Positions 18,248 to 26,300 of a DNA stretch of 64,000 nucleotides are shown here, in pieces. Each line of letters opens with the position of its first letter. Within the stretch, counting starts at the first letter, position 1. Source of the DNA: Paenibacillus sp. FSL R5-0341. Its GTDB lineage: Bacteria > Bacillota > Bacilli > Paenibacillales > Paenibacillaceae. Location: contig NZ_CP150241.1 in NCBI RefSeq assembly GCF_037975235.1, forward strand, positions 5,890,001 through 5,954,000, written 5' to 3'. The position numbers were made by a program, and so were the translations under genes. Below the pieces are notes generated by a model. That model ran no database searches and was not told the origin of the DNA. It saw only the letters and a list, made by a program, of their open reading frames with translations.

Positions 18248-18323
18248 TTTCTTTCCTATATATGTCCGTAATACACAGGTTATATCATTGGTTCCCCGTC
18301 CTTGTCAGGCATATGAAAACCCC

Positions 18324-18356
18324 AACATTCTACAAAAATAATACACTCATTATACA
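18324..18356 (-). promoter_or_regulatory. CarH-type operator upstream of carH
   Basis: Three tandem minus-strand 11-mers: TGTATAATGAG (18356-18346), TGTATTATTTT (18345-18335) and TGTAGAATGTT (18334-18324). They align unit by unit with the crt operator at 17120-17152. The first unit contains the carH -10 element, consistent with autorepression. Confidence 0.82.
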
Positions 18357-18377
18357 CAACGGTCACAAACCTGTCGA
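18349..18377 (-). promoter_or_regulatory. carH promoter
   Basis: Minus-strand TCGACA (18377-18372), a 17-base spacer and a perfect TATAAT (18354-18349). It lies about 100 bases upstream of the GTG start. Confidence 0.75.
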
Positions 18378-18504
18378 TTGCATCCTGCCAATTTTATGAT
18401 CTGCATTTTACGGATATATTTGCTCTCCTTCCGGTCTATACTGCGTCAACGTTAACATCCGTGTGGTAATAGAAGTCAGCAAGCACAGAAGGGGGAGTAC
18501 ACCG

Positions 18505-19980
18505 TTGGTCTCATTACGCCGCCATACATCAGACCGCAAGTCTTCACGCGGCAAATTTCCATACATACGAACAGGTCTCGTCCTATTGGCACTATGGCTC
18601 ATCGCCGTCATGCTCTATCAGACCTACAAACCATTACCAGCAGGCATTTCCTATGAAAGTCCAGAGTACCGTGTGGATCAAGTCGAGTTCCTGCATGACC
18701 TTACTTATCCTTCCTCTGACGGACAGATGCAGCATGAACAGCAGATCTTTCAGCGCATGATGCAGATTGTGGAGGAAGCAGAGCAGTTTGTCCTGGTCGA
18801 TATGTTCTTGTTCAATAATTATCAGCATAAGGGCCAGAACTTCCCACCTGTAAGTACAGAATTCACCGAAGCGCTGGTCGCCAAAAAAAATCAGCACCCG
18901 GACATGGACATTTGGTTCATTACAGATGAAGTAAATACCAACTATAACTCAGCACCCAATCCGTTGCTGGAACAAATGACACAAGCAGGCATTCACGTGG
19001 TCATTACCGATGTGGACCCTCTGCGTGATTCAACTCCAGTATACTCTGCGGTCTGGCGGACCTTCTTCCAATGGTTTGGTCAATCCGGAGATGGCTGGAT
19101 CAAAAACCTGATGGCCACGGATGGTCCGGATGTCACTGTTCGGTCCTATCTCAAGCTACTCAATGTGAAGGCGAATCATCGCAAAGTTGTCGTTAGTGAG
19201 AAGACGGCGATTGTTTCTTCTGGCAATATCCATGATGCGAGTGCCTACCACTCGAACATTGCTTTTGAAGTAACAGGCCCAATCATTGAGAATATCCTTC
19301 AGTCAGAGCAAGCTGTACTTGATATCTCAGGCGGAGGCCAGGTTCCGACATACACGGCCCCTTCCACGGATTCAAACACGGGAGACTTACGCATTCGCTA
19401 TTTAACTGAAGGCAAAGTGAATGACGCTGTACTCCATGAGATCAACCAAGCAGGCAAAGGTGACACCTTATGGATGGGCATGTTCTATGTGGCCTCTCCG
19501 AAAGTGTTGGAAGCCTTGCTGGAAGCCTCAAAACGAGGAACCGAGATCCGACTTGTACTTGATCCGAATGAAAATGCCTTTGGTCAGGAAAAGATCGGCA
19601 TTCCGAACCGTCCTGTCGCCGCCGAATTGCATGATAAATCCGACGGTAAAATTCAGATCCGCTGGTATAACACCACCAAGGAGCAGTATCATACCAAGAT
19701 GATTTATATTGCCAAAGCAACCGGGGATCATATTGTCCTTGGCGGTTCAACCAACTTCACACCCCGAAACATGAATGACTACAATCTGGAAAATGATCTA
19801 TGGGTTGCTGCACCTCCAGACAATAAGTTCACGCTTGATATCGCGAATTATTTTGAACGGATTTGGAATAATAATGATGCCGAGTTCACGTTAGACCTGG
19901 ATGAGTTTCAGGAGAAGACCACGTTTTTGAAAGGTGTCCTATATAAGCTGCAACTGATTCTGGGTCTTACGACCTTTTGA
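18505..19980 (+). CDS. Membrane-anchored phospholipase D-like protein
   Basis: I place the start at TTG 18505, seven bases after GGGGGAG; a GTG at 18463 would add 14 residues. The 491-aa product has one N-terminal membrane segment (VLLALWLIAVML) and two PLD half-domains. The active-site blocks are NHRKVVVSE and, later, YHTKMIYIA followed by GGSTNFTPRN. His and Lys are kept in both, but the Asp of HxKx4D is Glu in the first and Ala in the second, as in divergent cardiolipin synthase-like proteins. It is transcribed divergently from carH and ends at a terminator. Substrate unknown, probably phospholipid. Confidence 0.8.
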   Translation: MVSLRRHTSDRKSSRGKFPYIRTGLVLLALWLIAVMLYQTYKPLPAGISYESPEYRVDQVEFLHDLTYPSSDGQMQHEQQIFQRMMQIVEEAEQFVLVDMFLFNNYQHKGQNFPPVSTEFTEALVAKKNQHPDMDIWFITDEVNTNYNSAPNPLLEQMTQAGIHVVITDVDPLRDSTPVYSAVWRTFFQWFGQSGDGWIKNLMATDGPDVTVRSYLKLLNVKANHRKVVVSEKTAIVSSGNIHDASAYHSNIAFEVTGPIIENILQSEQAVLDISGGGQVPTYTAPSTDSNTGDLRIRYLTEGKVNDAVLHEINQAGKGDTLWMGMFYVASPKVLEALLEASKRGTEIRLVLDPNENAFGQEKIGIPNRPVAAELHDKSDGKIQIRWYNTTKEQYHTKMIYIAKATGDHIVLGGSTNFTPRNMNDYNLENDLWVAAPPDNKFTLDIANYFERIWNNNDAEFTLDLDEFQEKTTFLKGVLYKLQLILGLTTF

Positions 19981-20003
19981 TCAGAAACCACATTCAACCT
20001 GTT

Positions 20004-20041
20004 ATATCCGCCTGTACTCTACTGTGCAGGCGGATATTTTC
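20004..20041 (+). terminator. Rho-independent terminator after the PLD-like gene
   Basis: Perfect 11-base stem ATATCCGCCTG / CAGGCGGATAT (20004-20014, 20027-20037) followed by TTTT. Confidence 0.85.
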
Positions 20042-20044
20042 ATC

Positions 20045-20094
20045 TTGACAGGCGATGTGAAGTGTGAAAATATAATTACCTAACGACCGTTAGG
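20045..20094 (+). promoter_or_regulatory. Promoter and palindromic operator of the tetR-SMR operon
   Basis: TTGACA at 20045 and TATAAT at 20071 are good hexamers with a long 20-base spacer. Three bases after the -10 lies CCTAACG-AC-CGTTAGG (20079-20094), a perfect 7-bp-arm palindrome ending 11 bases before the tetR start. Position and symmetry fit an autorepressing TetR operator. Confidence 0.7.
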
Positions 20095-20105
20095 AAGGTG
20101 AACTA

Positions 20106-20729
20106 ATGACTGCACAATCCATTCGGGATGCGGCCCTGTTCCATTTTGCGAGAGATGGCTATGAGGGGGCTTCTCTGAGAGCTATTGCTGATGAAGTCGG
20201 GATTAAAAAACCGTCCATATATGCACATTTTAGCTGTAAGGATGACTTATTTTTACACACACTGGCCTTTGCATTTCAAGAAGTGCAGCGGCACACACTG
20301 GAATATTTCCGTGATCATGCAGACATGCCATTGGAGCACAGGCTGAAGGGTTTACTGGTCTGGTTTGAACAAGAGTACAATGCCCACGCCTCTGCTCGCT
20401 TGATGCTGCGCAATTGTTTCTACCCACCACTTTCCCTGTATAGCGAAGTGATGGATCTGGTATATCCGTTTATCGACGGAATGGAACGCGCGCTAACTCG
20501 TCTACTGCAACGGGCAATGCGTCATGGAGATATTCCGACCATTCCCACGGAACAGGCTGCCATTGCCTTCATGACGTTTCTCGACGGTATTACCGTGGAG
20601 ATTATCTATGGAAGTTCACGTCGGTACAAGAGACGGTTGGAAGCATCCTGGCCTGTATTTTGGCATGGCATTCATCATTTGAACGAAGAGGCACAAAGCG
20701 TTGTGCCGGAAGGAGATTCAACAACATGA
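20106..20729 (+). CDS. TetR-family regulator of the SMR efflux pair
   Basis: 207 aa. The N-terminal helix-turn-helix (GYEGASLRAIADEVGIKKPS, IYAHFSCKDDLF) is followed by an all-helical ligand domain. GGAAGGTG precedes the ATG. Its stop overlaps the start of the first SMR gene by ATGA, so the three genes form one transcript. The palindrome just upstream is the probable binding site, and the inducer is likely a substrate of the pump. Confidence 0.88.
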   Translation: MTAQSIRDAALFHFARDGYEGASLRAIADEVGIKKPSIYAHFSCKDDLFLHTLAFAFQEVQRHTLEYFRDHADMPLEHRLKGLLVWFEQEYNAHASARLMLRNCFYPPLSLYSEVMDLVYPFIDGMERALTRLLQRAMRHGDIPTIPTEQAAIAFMTFLDGITVEIIYGSSRRYKRRLEASWPVFWHGIHHLNEEAQSVVPEGDSTT

Positions 20730-21067
20730 ACCGCAACTGGTTATATGTATTTATCGGTGGAATTATTGAGATTGTCTGGGTAAGCGGGCTGAAACATGCC
20801 TCGAATGCCTGGGAGTGGACTTTGACGGGGATTGCTATCGTGATTAGCTTTGGACTGATCATTGCCGCTTCCAAAAGATTACCTGTGGGTACGGTGTATG
20901 CCGTCTTTACGGGAATTGGTACGGCGGGTACCGTCCTGACGGAAATGGTACTGTTCGGCGAGCCGTTCCGCTTGGCCAAAGTATTGCTCATCGGGCTGCT
21001 GCTCTGCGGCGTAATCGGACTGAAGCTGGTTACGGATCAGCAAGAAGACAAAGGAGGTGCAGTATAA
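20726..21067 (+). CDS. ykkC: SMR efflux subunit, YkkC-like
   Basis: 113 aa with four membrane segments. Family motifs are the TM1 glutamate in GIIEIVWVSGLKHA, LPVGTVYAVFTGIGTAGTV and GLLLCGVIGLKLVT. The longer frame upstream is not needed, because the ATG at 20726 overlaps the tetR stop. It resembles the longer partner of the Bacillus YkkCD pair, which exports small cations. It has a short hydrophilic tail ending in GGAV. Confidence 0.88.
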   Translation: MNRNWLYVFIGGIIEIVWVSGLKHASNAWEWTLTGIAIVISFGLIIAASKRLPVGTVYAVFTGIGTAGTVLTEMVLFGEPFRLAKVLLIGLLLCGVIGLKLVTDQQEDKGGAV

Positions 21068-21381
21068 TGGCTTGGATGGCAATTGTAGGTGCAGGGATAT
21101 GTGAAATTTTCGGCGTAATCGGTATTAATGGTGCTTCTACTCGCAAAGGATGGCCTTATATCGTACTGATGCTGGTGTCGTTTGTGTTCAGCTTCTCGCT
21201 GTTGTCCTACGCCATGACGTCCATTCCGATGGGCACAGCATATGCGGTGTGGACAGGAATCGGGACAGTCGGTAGTACGTTAACAGGCATGTTCCTGTTC
21301 GGTGAACGGAAAGAAGCGAAGCGTATCCTGTTCATCGCGATGATTTTGGTGGCGGCGGTTGGTCTGAAACTGATCACGTAA
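21067..21381 (+). CDS. ykkD: SMR efflux subunit, YkkD-like
   Basis: 104 aa, four membrane segments, TM1 glutamate in GAGICEIFGVIGIN, then SIPMGTAYAVWTGIGTVGS. The start shares one base with the ykkC stop (TAATG), typical for obligate heterodimers. The lack of a tail fits the shorter YkkD-type partner. Expected role is proton-driven export of a small cationic compound. Confidence 0.88.
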   Translation: MAWMAIVGAGICEIFGVIGINGASTRKGWPYIVLMLVSFVFSFSLLSYAMTSIPMGTAYAVWTGIGTVGSTLTGMFLFGERKEAKRILFIAMILVAAVGLKLIT

Positions 21382-21396
21382 AGAAAACAAAACGAA

Positions 21397-21452
21397 GTTA
21401 CACTTTATAACTCCGATTGCAGTACCACTTTCCGATCGCTGTATCGTGTAAT
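21397..21452. repeat. Foldback repeat, copy E (internally deleted)
   Basis: Starts GTTACACT like the longer copies and shares ACTCCGATTGCAGTACCA and TTCCGATCGCTGT with copy B (36922). It then jumps directly to the right end ATCGTGTAA. The whole central hairpin region is missing. Confidence 0.6.
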
Positions 21453-21497
21453 TCTTAGCTTCCATTATGATATCTATTAAATCTTGTAATATAAATT

Positions 21498-21529
21498 AGA
21501 CGACTTCGATCAGGAAGTCGTCTTTTTTG
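21498..21529 (+). terminator. Rho-independent terminator after the SMR operon
   Basis: Perfect 10-base stem AGACGACTTC / GAAGTCGTCT (21498-21507, 21514-21523) followed by TTTTT. Confidence 0.85.
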
Positions 21530-21590
21530 GGATATGATATAAATAGGGAACCTCTCTAAACTCTGATACGTAAGAAAGGATGTCGTAATT

Positions 21591-21722
21591 ATGAAAAAGT
21601 TATTGGCACGGATAGGTTCATATACAGGGTATACCCTCCTGATCGCCATGGCTATCTTCTATCTCATTGCACTTATCGTCATTATTATACTCGCTTTGTA
21701 CGCCTTCACTGGAGAAAACTAG
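21591..21722 (+). CDS. 43-residue single-pass membrane peptide
   Basis: ATG behind AAAGGATG with 9-base spacing. It encodes 43 residues beginning MKKLLARIGSYTGY, followed by an almost uninterrupted hydrophobic stretch and ending ALYAFTGEN. The basic N-terminus and long hydrophobic helix suggest a small membrane protein. It sits between a terminator and the promoter of the next tetR, so it would be its own transcript. Function unknown. The clean start, ribosome site and amphiphilic layout support it, but length limits confidence. Confidence 0.5.
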   Translation: MKKLLARIGSYTGYTLLIAMAIFYLIALIVIIILALYAFTGEN

Positions 21723-21864
21723 CTTATCCATTCTTGATAGCTTATCAATATCGTACATACAGACTGCAACTTCTTACTGGTTATACCGACTTTCTTGATT
21801 CACCCTCATGTCACTATACAGATATCCCTTCTTAACCCGCTCACATTTTCCAATTTACTCCCAT

Positions 21865-21914
21865 TTGAATTCCTTCAACCAGATCGTTTATACTTGGTTT
21901 GACCTTAAAGTCAA
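21865..21914 (+). promoter_or_regulatory. Promoter and inverted-repeat operator of the tetR-RND operon
   Basis: TTGAAT (21865-21870), 18 bases, TATACT (21889-21894). Four bases later is TTGACCTTAAAGTCAA (21899-21914), with arms TTGAC and GTCAA around six bases. It overlaps the expected transcription start, a typical place for a TetR repressor. This also argues that the gene starts downstream at 21958. Confidence 0.65.
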
Positions 21915-21957
21915 TTTAAGAACTCACAAGTTCCCTGATGAGGTGAATGTATCGTTA

Positions 21958-22905
21958 ATGAACCCTATACATGAGATGAATGAGAAGAAAAAGCTCATCA
22001 TTACTACAGCACTCAAGTTATTCTCATCCAAAGGCAGTGCTGCAACATCCATGCAAGAGATTGCAGAATTATGCGGGATGTCCAAAGGCAGTCTCTACAT
22101 CATGTTTAAATCCAAAGAGGAATTAGAAGCCAGTACTCTAGAGTATTGCATGTACACACTAATGGACGAGATGACACAGATTGAGCATGAAACCAGCCTT
22201 TCCTCGCGAGAGCGTCTGCAAAAGCAGATTGAGACACTGCTCATCCATGTATCCGAGCTCAAGGAATTTTTGCGAGTACAGATGCGCAGCATGATGATGG
22301 ATGATGAACAGCAACGCAAGGAACAATGCCATCCGCTGCAAAGAGATCTGGAGGTCCGTACCTTACATTGGTTTAAGGATAAGCTGGAGGAGCAGTATGG
22401 AGCGGAGATTGAACCTTATACGATTGACCTTATTTTGCTGACACAGGGGCTGTTCCTCTCCTACGTCAAGATCTGGTTTACGGAGATGCCGTCCCTTACT
22501 GTTACCAAAATGGCAACAAATTTACTGCAAATGATGGACTATGCAGCGCACGGATTCCTTAAGCAGCGACCTTTGCCTTTGATTCCTTTGGAAGAATGGC
22601 CTGCCTGGATTACCGAACCCCATCCGGATTCCACAGTGATGCGGCATCCTATTCATATTATTAAGCAAATGCAGGATATCGCTGCCTCCGAATTGCCTGC
22701 TGGACAACCAAAGAATGATGCACTTGAAACCATTGCCATTCTTAGGCAGGAGATGATGGAATTCACGCCGCGACGTGCCATTATTCTGGGCATGATGCAC
22801 AATCTGGAAAACGTAACTGCCATTCAACCTTTGCACTCCGAGCTTCAGCATATTCTGGATGCCATGTATAGCCGGTTCATCCAAGCTGACTCGTCACACA
22901 CATAA
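21958..22905 (+). CDS. TetR-family regulator of the RND pump
   Basis: 315 aa from the ATG at 21958. A longer frame reaching 21808 would run across the promoter and is unlikely. The N-terminal DNA-binding domain contains GSAATSMQEIAELCGMSKGS and LYIMFKSKEEL. The ligand domain is unusually long, about 250 residues. It precedes the RND gene by 33 bp and probably represses the operon through the operator at 21899-21914, as YerO does for the SwrC-type pump of Bacillus. Confidence 0.85.
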   Translation: MNPIHEMNEKKKLIITTALKLFSSKGSAATSMQEIAELCGMSKGSLYIMFKSKEELEASTLEYCMYTLMDEMTQIEHETSLSSRERLQKQIETLLIHVSELKEFLRVQMRSMMMDDEQQRKEQCHPLQRDLEVRTLHWFKDKLEEQYGAEIEPYTIDLILLTQGLFLSYVKIWFTEMPSLTVTKMATNLLQMMDYAAHGFLKQRPLPLIPLEEWPAWITEPHPDSTVMRHPIHIIKQMQDIAASELPAGQPKNDALETIAILRQEMMEFTPRRAIILGMMHNLENVTAIQPLHSELQHILDAMYSRFIQADSSHT

Positions 22906-22938
22906 ACAGGAGAAACAGAGAGGAGAAGAAACCATCGT

Positions 22939-25900
22939 ATGAAAGGTATTATTAATTTTTCACTGAACAACAAGTTTGCGATCTGGATTCTGACGATTAT
23001 CATCTCTTTCGCAGGTTTGTACAGCGGATTGACGATGAAACAAGAGACAATCCCGAACATCAACGTACCGTTTCTGAATGTCACTGCCATTGATCCGGGG
23101 GCTGCACCGGAGGGAATTGTTGAAGATGTCACGAAGCCGCTGGAAGTAAAACTACGCAATGTAGATGGCGTGAAGACAGTGACCTCCACCTCCATGGAGA
23201 ACGCAGCATCGATCACACTCGAATTTGATTATGGAACAGATCTAACCAACGCGACTGCAACTGTTCGTGAGGCACTGAATGAAGTACAACTGCCGGACAG
23301 CGTACAGAAGCCGACCATTTCCAAGTTCAGCATTAACTCTTTCCCGGTTGTATCTCTGAGCCTGTCCGATAAAGACGGCGGTGACCTGGAACAATTGACA
23401 CGACTGGTTGAATCGGATATTCAGCCTGCACTCGAAGATATTGACGGTGTAGCTCAGGTTCAGGTGTCCGGTCAATATGTGAAAGAAGTTCAATTGAAGT
23501 TTGACCAAGCCAAAATGGCCGAGCTGGGCCTAACGGAAGATACGGTAAACGGCATCGTTCAAGGATCATCCATTCGTGTGCCCCTTGGACTGTTCGAACT
23601 GGATAAATCCCAGAAGGCCGTTGTCGTAGATGGAAACATCATCGACATCGATGATCTGAAAAACCTCGCCATCCCAGTAGTTCCCGGCGGTGCCGGAGCT
23701 TCCGCAGGCAATGGTGCAAGCGCAGCCCCACAAGGCTCTGGAGCACCAAATGGTGAAGCTGGTCAAGGTACCACTCCTGGCTCTGCACAAGGAACAGACC
23801 AGGCTGCAGGGCAAGCTGCCGGCGGTAATGCCAGTGTAGGTAGTCCTTCAGGCGCTGCCAACGCGCCTGGCATTCCAACTGTAAAACTAAGTGAAATTGC
23901 CAAGATCGAAGTCATCGGTCAAGCGGAATCCATTTCCCGGACAGACGGCAAGGAATCGATCGGTATTTCCGTTGTAAAATCCAACGATGCCAACACGGTT
24001 GATGTCGTTAACGCAGTCAAAGATAAAGCGGAAGAATTGCAAACGCAGTTCAAAAACGCAGATTTGACTGTACTGCTTGACCAAGGTAAGCCGATTCAGG
24101 ACTCGGTGAACACGATGCTGGGCAAAGCCGTATTTGGCGCCTTGTTTGCCATCCTGATCATCCTACTGTTCCTGCGTAATATTCGTTCAACCATTATCTC
24201 CATTATCTCGATCCCGCTCTCCTTGCTGATGGCATTGACTGCGCTCAATATGATGGATATTACCTTGAACATGATGACGCTGGGTGCCATGACGGTTGCC
24301 ATCGGACGGGTTGTCGATGACTCCATCGTTGTTATCGAGAACATCTACCGCAGGTTAACACTCAAAGGTGAGAAGCTGAAAGGCCGTGAACTGGTTCGCG
24401 AAGCAACGCGCGAGATGTTTGTGCCAATCCTTTCTTCCACCATCGTAACGATTGCAGTATTCCTGCCGCTGGCATTGGTAAGTGGTATGGTAGGCGAGCT
24501 ATTCCTGCCATTTGCACTGACCATGGTATTCGCCTTGCTGGCATCCCTGATCGTTGCCATTACTATCGTGCCAATGCTTGCGCACACCCTGTTCCGTAAA
24601 GGGTTGAAGAACAAGCAAAATCACGAAGAAAAACCAGGCAAGATGGCGGAAGGTTACAAACGCCTGCTGAACTGGACCCTGTCACACAAACTCATCACAG
24701 TCAGTATTGCAGTGATCTTGCTGGTCGGCAGTTTGTTCCTGTACCCGTTCATCGGTGCAAGCTTCTTGCCAGAACAACAGGATAAATACGTGACTATTAC
24801 GTACAGCCCACAAACCGGAGCTTTGCGTGAAGATGTCGAAAAAGAAGCACTCGTTGCCGAGAAGTGGTTGCTGGAGCAACCAGGTCTGGAGAAAATGCAA
24901 TATTCCATCGGCGGCACGAACCCACTGAGCAGTATGGGTGGCGGTGGCGGAAACTCGGCTCTCTTCTATATTGAATATAACGAAGATACGAAAGACTTTA
25001 CCAAAGTGAAGGAACAGCTTGTCGAAGGTCTGAAGAAAGAAGTTACCGTAGGAACCTGGAATGAGCTCGACATGTCCGGCGGTCTGGGTGGCAGTGGCCT
25101 GAGCCTATCCATCTATGGCGATAATGTAGAGCAACTCAAACCTGTATCGGACGAAATTCTGAAACTGGTTGAAGCGGATACGGATAATTTTGAAAAAGCA
25201 GACACCACACTCGCTGACACCTACGGGCAGTATACGCTCGTGGCAGATCAGGAGAAATTAAGTTCTCTGGGTCTGACTGCAGGCCAACTGGCTATGACGC
25301 TGAGCCCGGCACGTGAACGTCCTGTGCTCACGGAAGTCGATATTGATAACAAAACGTATAAAGTATATGTAGAAACAGACAACAAAACATTCAGCAGTAT
25401 TGATGAAATTGAGGATGAAACCATCACTTCACCGCTTGGTATCGAAGTACCGATCAAAGATGTTGCCAAAGTGGAAGAAGGTACGTCCCCGAACTCCATC
25501 ATGCAAATTGATGGTAAGGTTGTCGTGCAAGTTACAGCCAACATCTTGGCTTCGGATGTAACGAAAGCTTCGAGTAACTTACAGGCTGAGATCGACAAAC
25601 TGGATCTGCCTGATGGCGTTGAAGTGAAGTTCGGCGGTACAACCGAACAGATTAATGATACCTTCACTCAACTTGGTCTTGCCATGCTGGCGGCCATCGC
25701 CATTGTATACTTCGTGCTCGTTGTTACATTTGGCGGCGGATTGGCACCATTCGCAATCCTGTTCTCCCTGCCATTTACGGTTATTGGTATTATGGTAGGT
25801 CTGTTCATCGCTGGTGGTACGCTTGACGTCTCCGCCATGATGGGTGGACTGATGCTCATCGGGATCGTGGTCACCAACGCTATCGTATTGATCGACCGTG

Positions 25901-26175
25901 TTATTCACAAGGAAAAAGAGGGTATGCCTACCCGTGAAGCCTTGCTGGAAGCCGGTGCAACACGTCTGCGTCCAATTCTGATGACCGCTCTCGCGACCAT
26001 CGGTGCCCTGTTGCCACTGGTAACGGGTCTCGAAGAGAGTGCCGGTATCATCTCGAAAGGACTCGGAATCACTGTAATCGGCGGTCTGATCAGCTCCACG
26101 CTGCTCACACTGGTTATCGTACCGATTGTGTATGAGTTCCTGATGAAATTTAAAAAGAAAAGAATCGAAGATTAA
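22939..26175 (+). CDS. swrC: RND-family efflux pump, SwrC/YerP-like
   Basis: 1078 aa, twelve membrane segments in two repeats with large outer domains. TM4 has the proton-relay pair in AIGRVVDDSIVVIENIY. No membrane-fusion or outer-membrane partner is nearby, as expected for a Gram-positive SwrC that exports lipopeptide surfactants and other amphiphiles. Residues about 250-311 are an insertion almost entirely of Gly, Ala, Ser, Gln, Asn, Pro and Thr inside the first extracytoplasmic domain. The ribosome site GAGAGGAG precedes the ATG. A terminator follows. Confidence 0.92.
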   Translation: MKGIINFSLNNKFAIWILTIIISFAGLYSGLTMKQETIPNINVPFLNVTAIDPGAAPEGIVEDVTKPLEVKLRNVDGVKTVTSTSMENAASITLEFDYGTDLTNATATVREALNEVQLPDSVQKPTISKFSINSFPVVSLSLSDKDGGDLEQLTRLVESDIQPALEDIDGVAQVQVSGQYVKEVQLKFDQAKMAELGLTEDTVNGIVQGSSIRVPLGLFELDKSQKAVVVDGNIIDIDDLKNLAIPVVPGGAGASAGNGASAAPQGSGAPNGEAGQGTTPGSAQGTDQAAGQAAGGNASVGSPSGAANAPGIPTVKLSEIAKIEVIGQAESISRTDGKESIGISVVKSNDANTVDVVNAVKDKAEELQTQFKNADLTVLLDQGKPIQDSVNTMLGKAVFGALFAILIILLFLRNIRSTIISIISIPLSLLMALTALNMMDITLNMMTLGAMTVAIGRVVDDSIVVIENIYRRLTLKGEKLKGRELVREATREMFVPILSSTIVTIAVFLPLALVSGMVGELFLPFALTMVFALLASLIVAITIVPMLAHTLFRKGLKNKQNHEEKPGKMAEGYKRLLNWTLSHKLITVSIAVILLVGSLFLYPFIGASFLPEQQDKYVTITYSPQTGALREDVEKEALVAEKWLLEQPGLEKMQYSIGGTNPLSSMGGGGGNSALFYIEYNEDTKDFTKVKEQLVEGLKKEVTVGTWNELDMSGGLGGSGLSLSIYGDNVEQLKPVSDEILKLVEADTDNFEKADTTLADTYGQYTLVADQEKLSSLGLTAGQLAMTLSPARERPVLTEVDIDNKTYKVYVETDNKTFSSIDEIEDETITSPLGIEVPIKDVAKVEEGTSPNSIMQIDGKVVVQVTANILASDVTKASSNLQAEIDKLDLPDGVEVKFGGTTEQINDTFTQLGLAMLAAIAIVYFVLVVTFGGGLAPFAILFSLPFTVIGIMVGLFIAGGTLDVSAMMGGLMLIGIVVTNAIVLIDRVIHKEKEGMPTREALLEAGATRLRPILMTALATIGALLPLVTGLEESAGIISKGLGITVIGGLISSTLLTLVIVPIVYEFLMKFKKKRIED

Positions 26176-26246
26176 GAAGTAGAGAGTCGTTTTCATGTAA
26201 CGGTTCGAGTACAACTCAAAAGTAGACTATACTATCTAACTTCTCA

Positions 26247-26300
26247 CCCCTTAGCGCATATTGGAATGATTGAATTCCGATGTGATGCTAAGGGGCATTT
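26247..26300 (+). terminator. Terminator after the RND gene
   Basis: Long imperfect hairpin with a perfect base CCCCTTAGC / GCTAAGGGG (26247-26255, 26287-26295) and an inner GGAAT/ATTCC pair, followed by a short T-rich tract. Confidence 0.65.

Noticed and set aside
19981..20105. Guanidine (ykkC) riboswitch before the YkkCD-like genes
   Set aside because: The interval contains a terminator, a promoter and a palindrome, leaving no space for the riboswitch, and its conserved motifs are absent.
21808..21957. N-terminal extension of the second TetR protein
   Set aside because: This stretch contains the promoter and operator of the gene, and the helix-turn-helix domain begins after the ATG at 21958.
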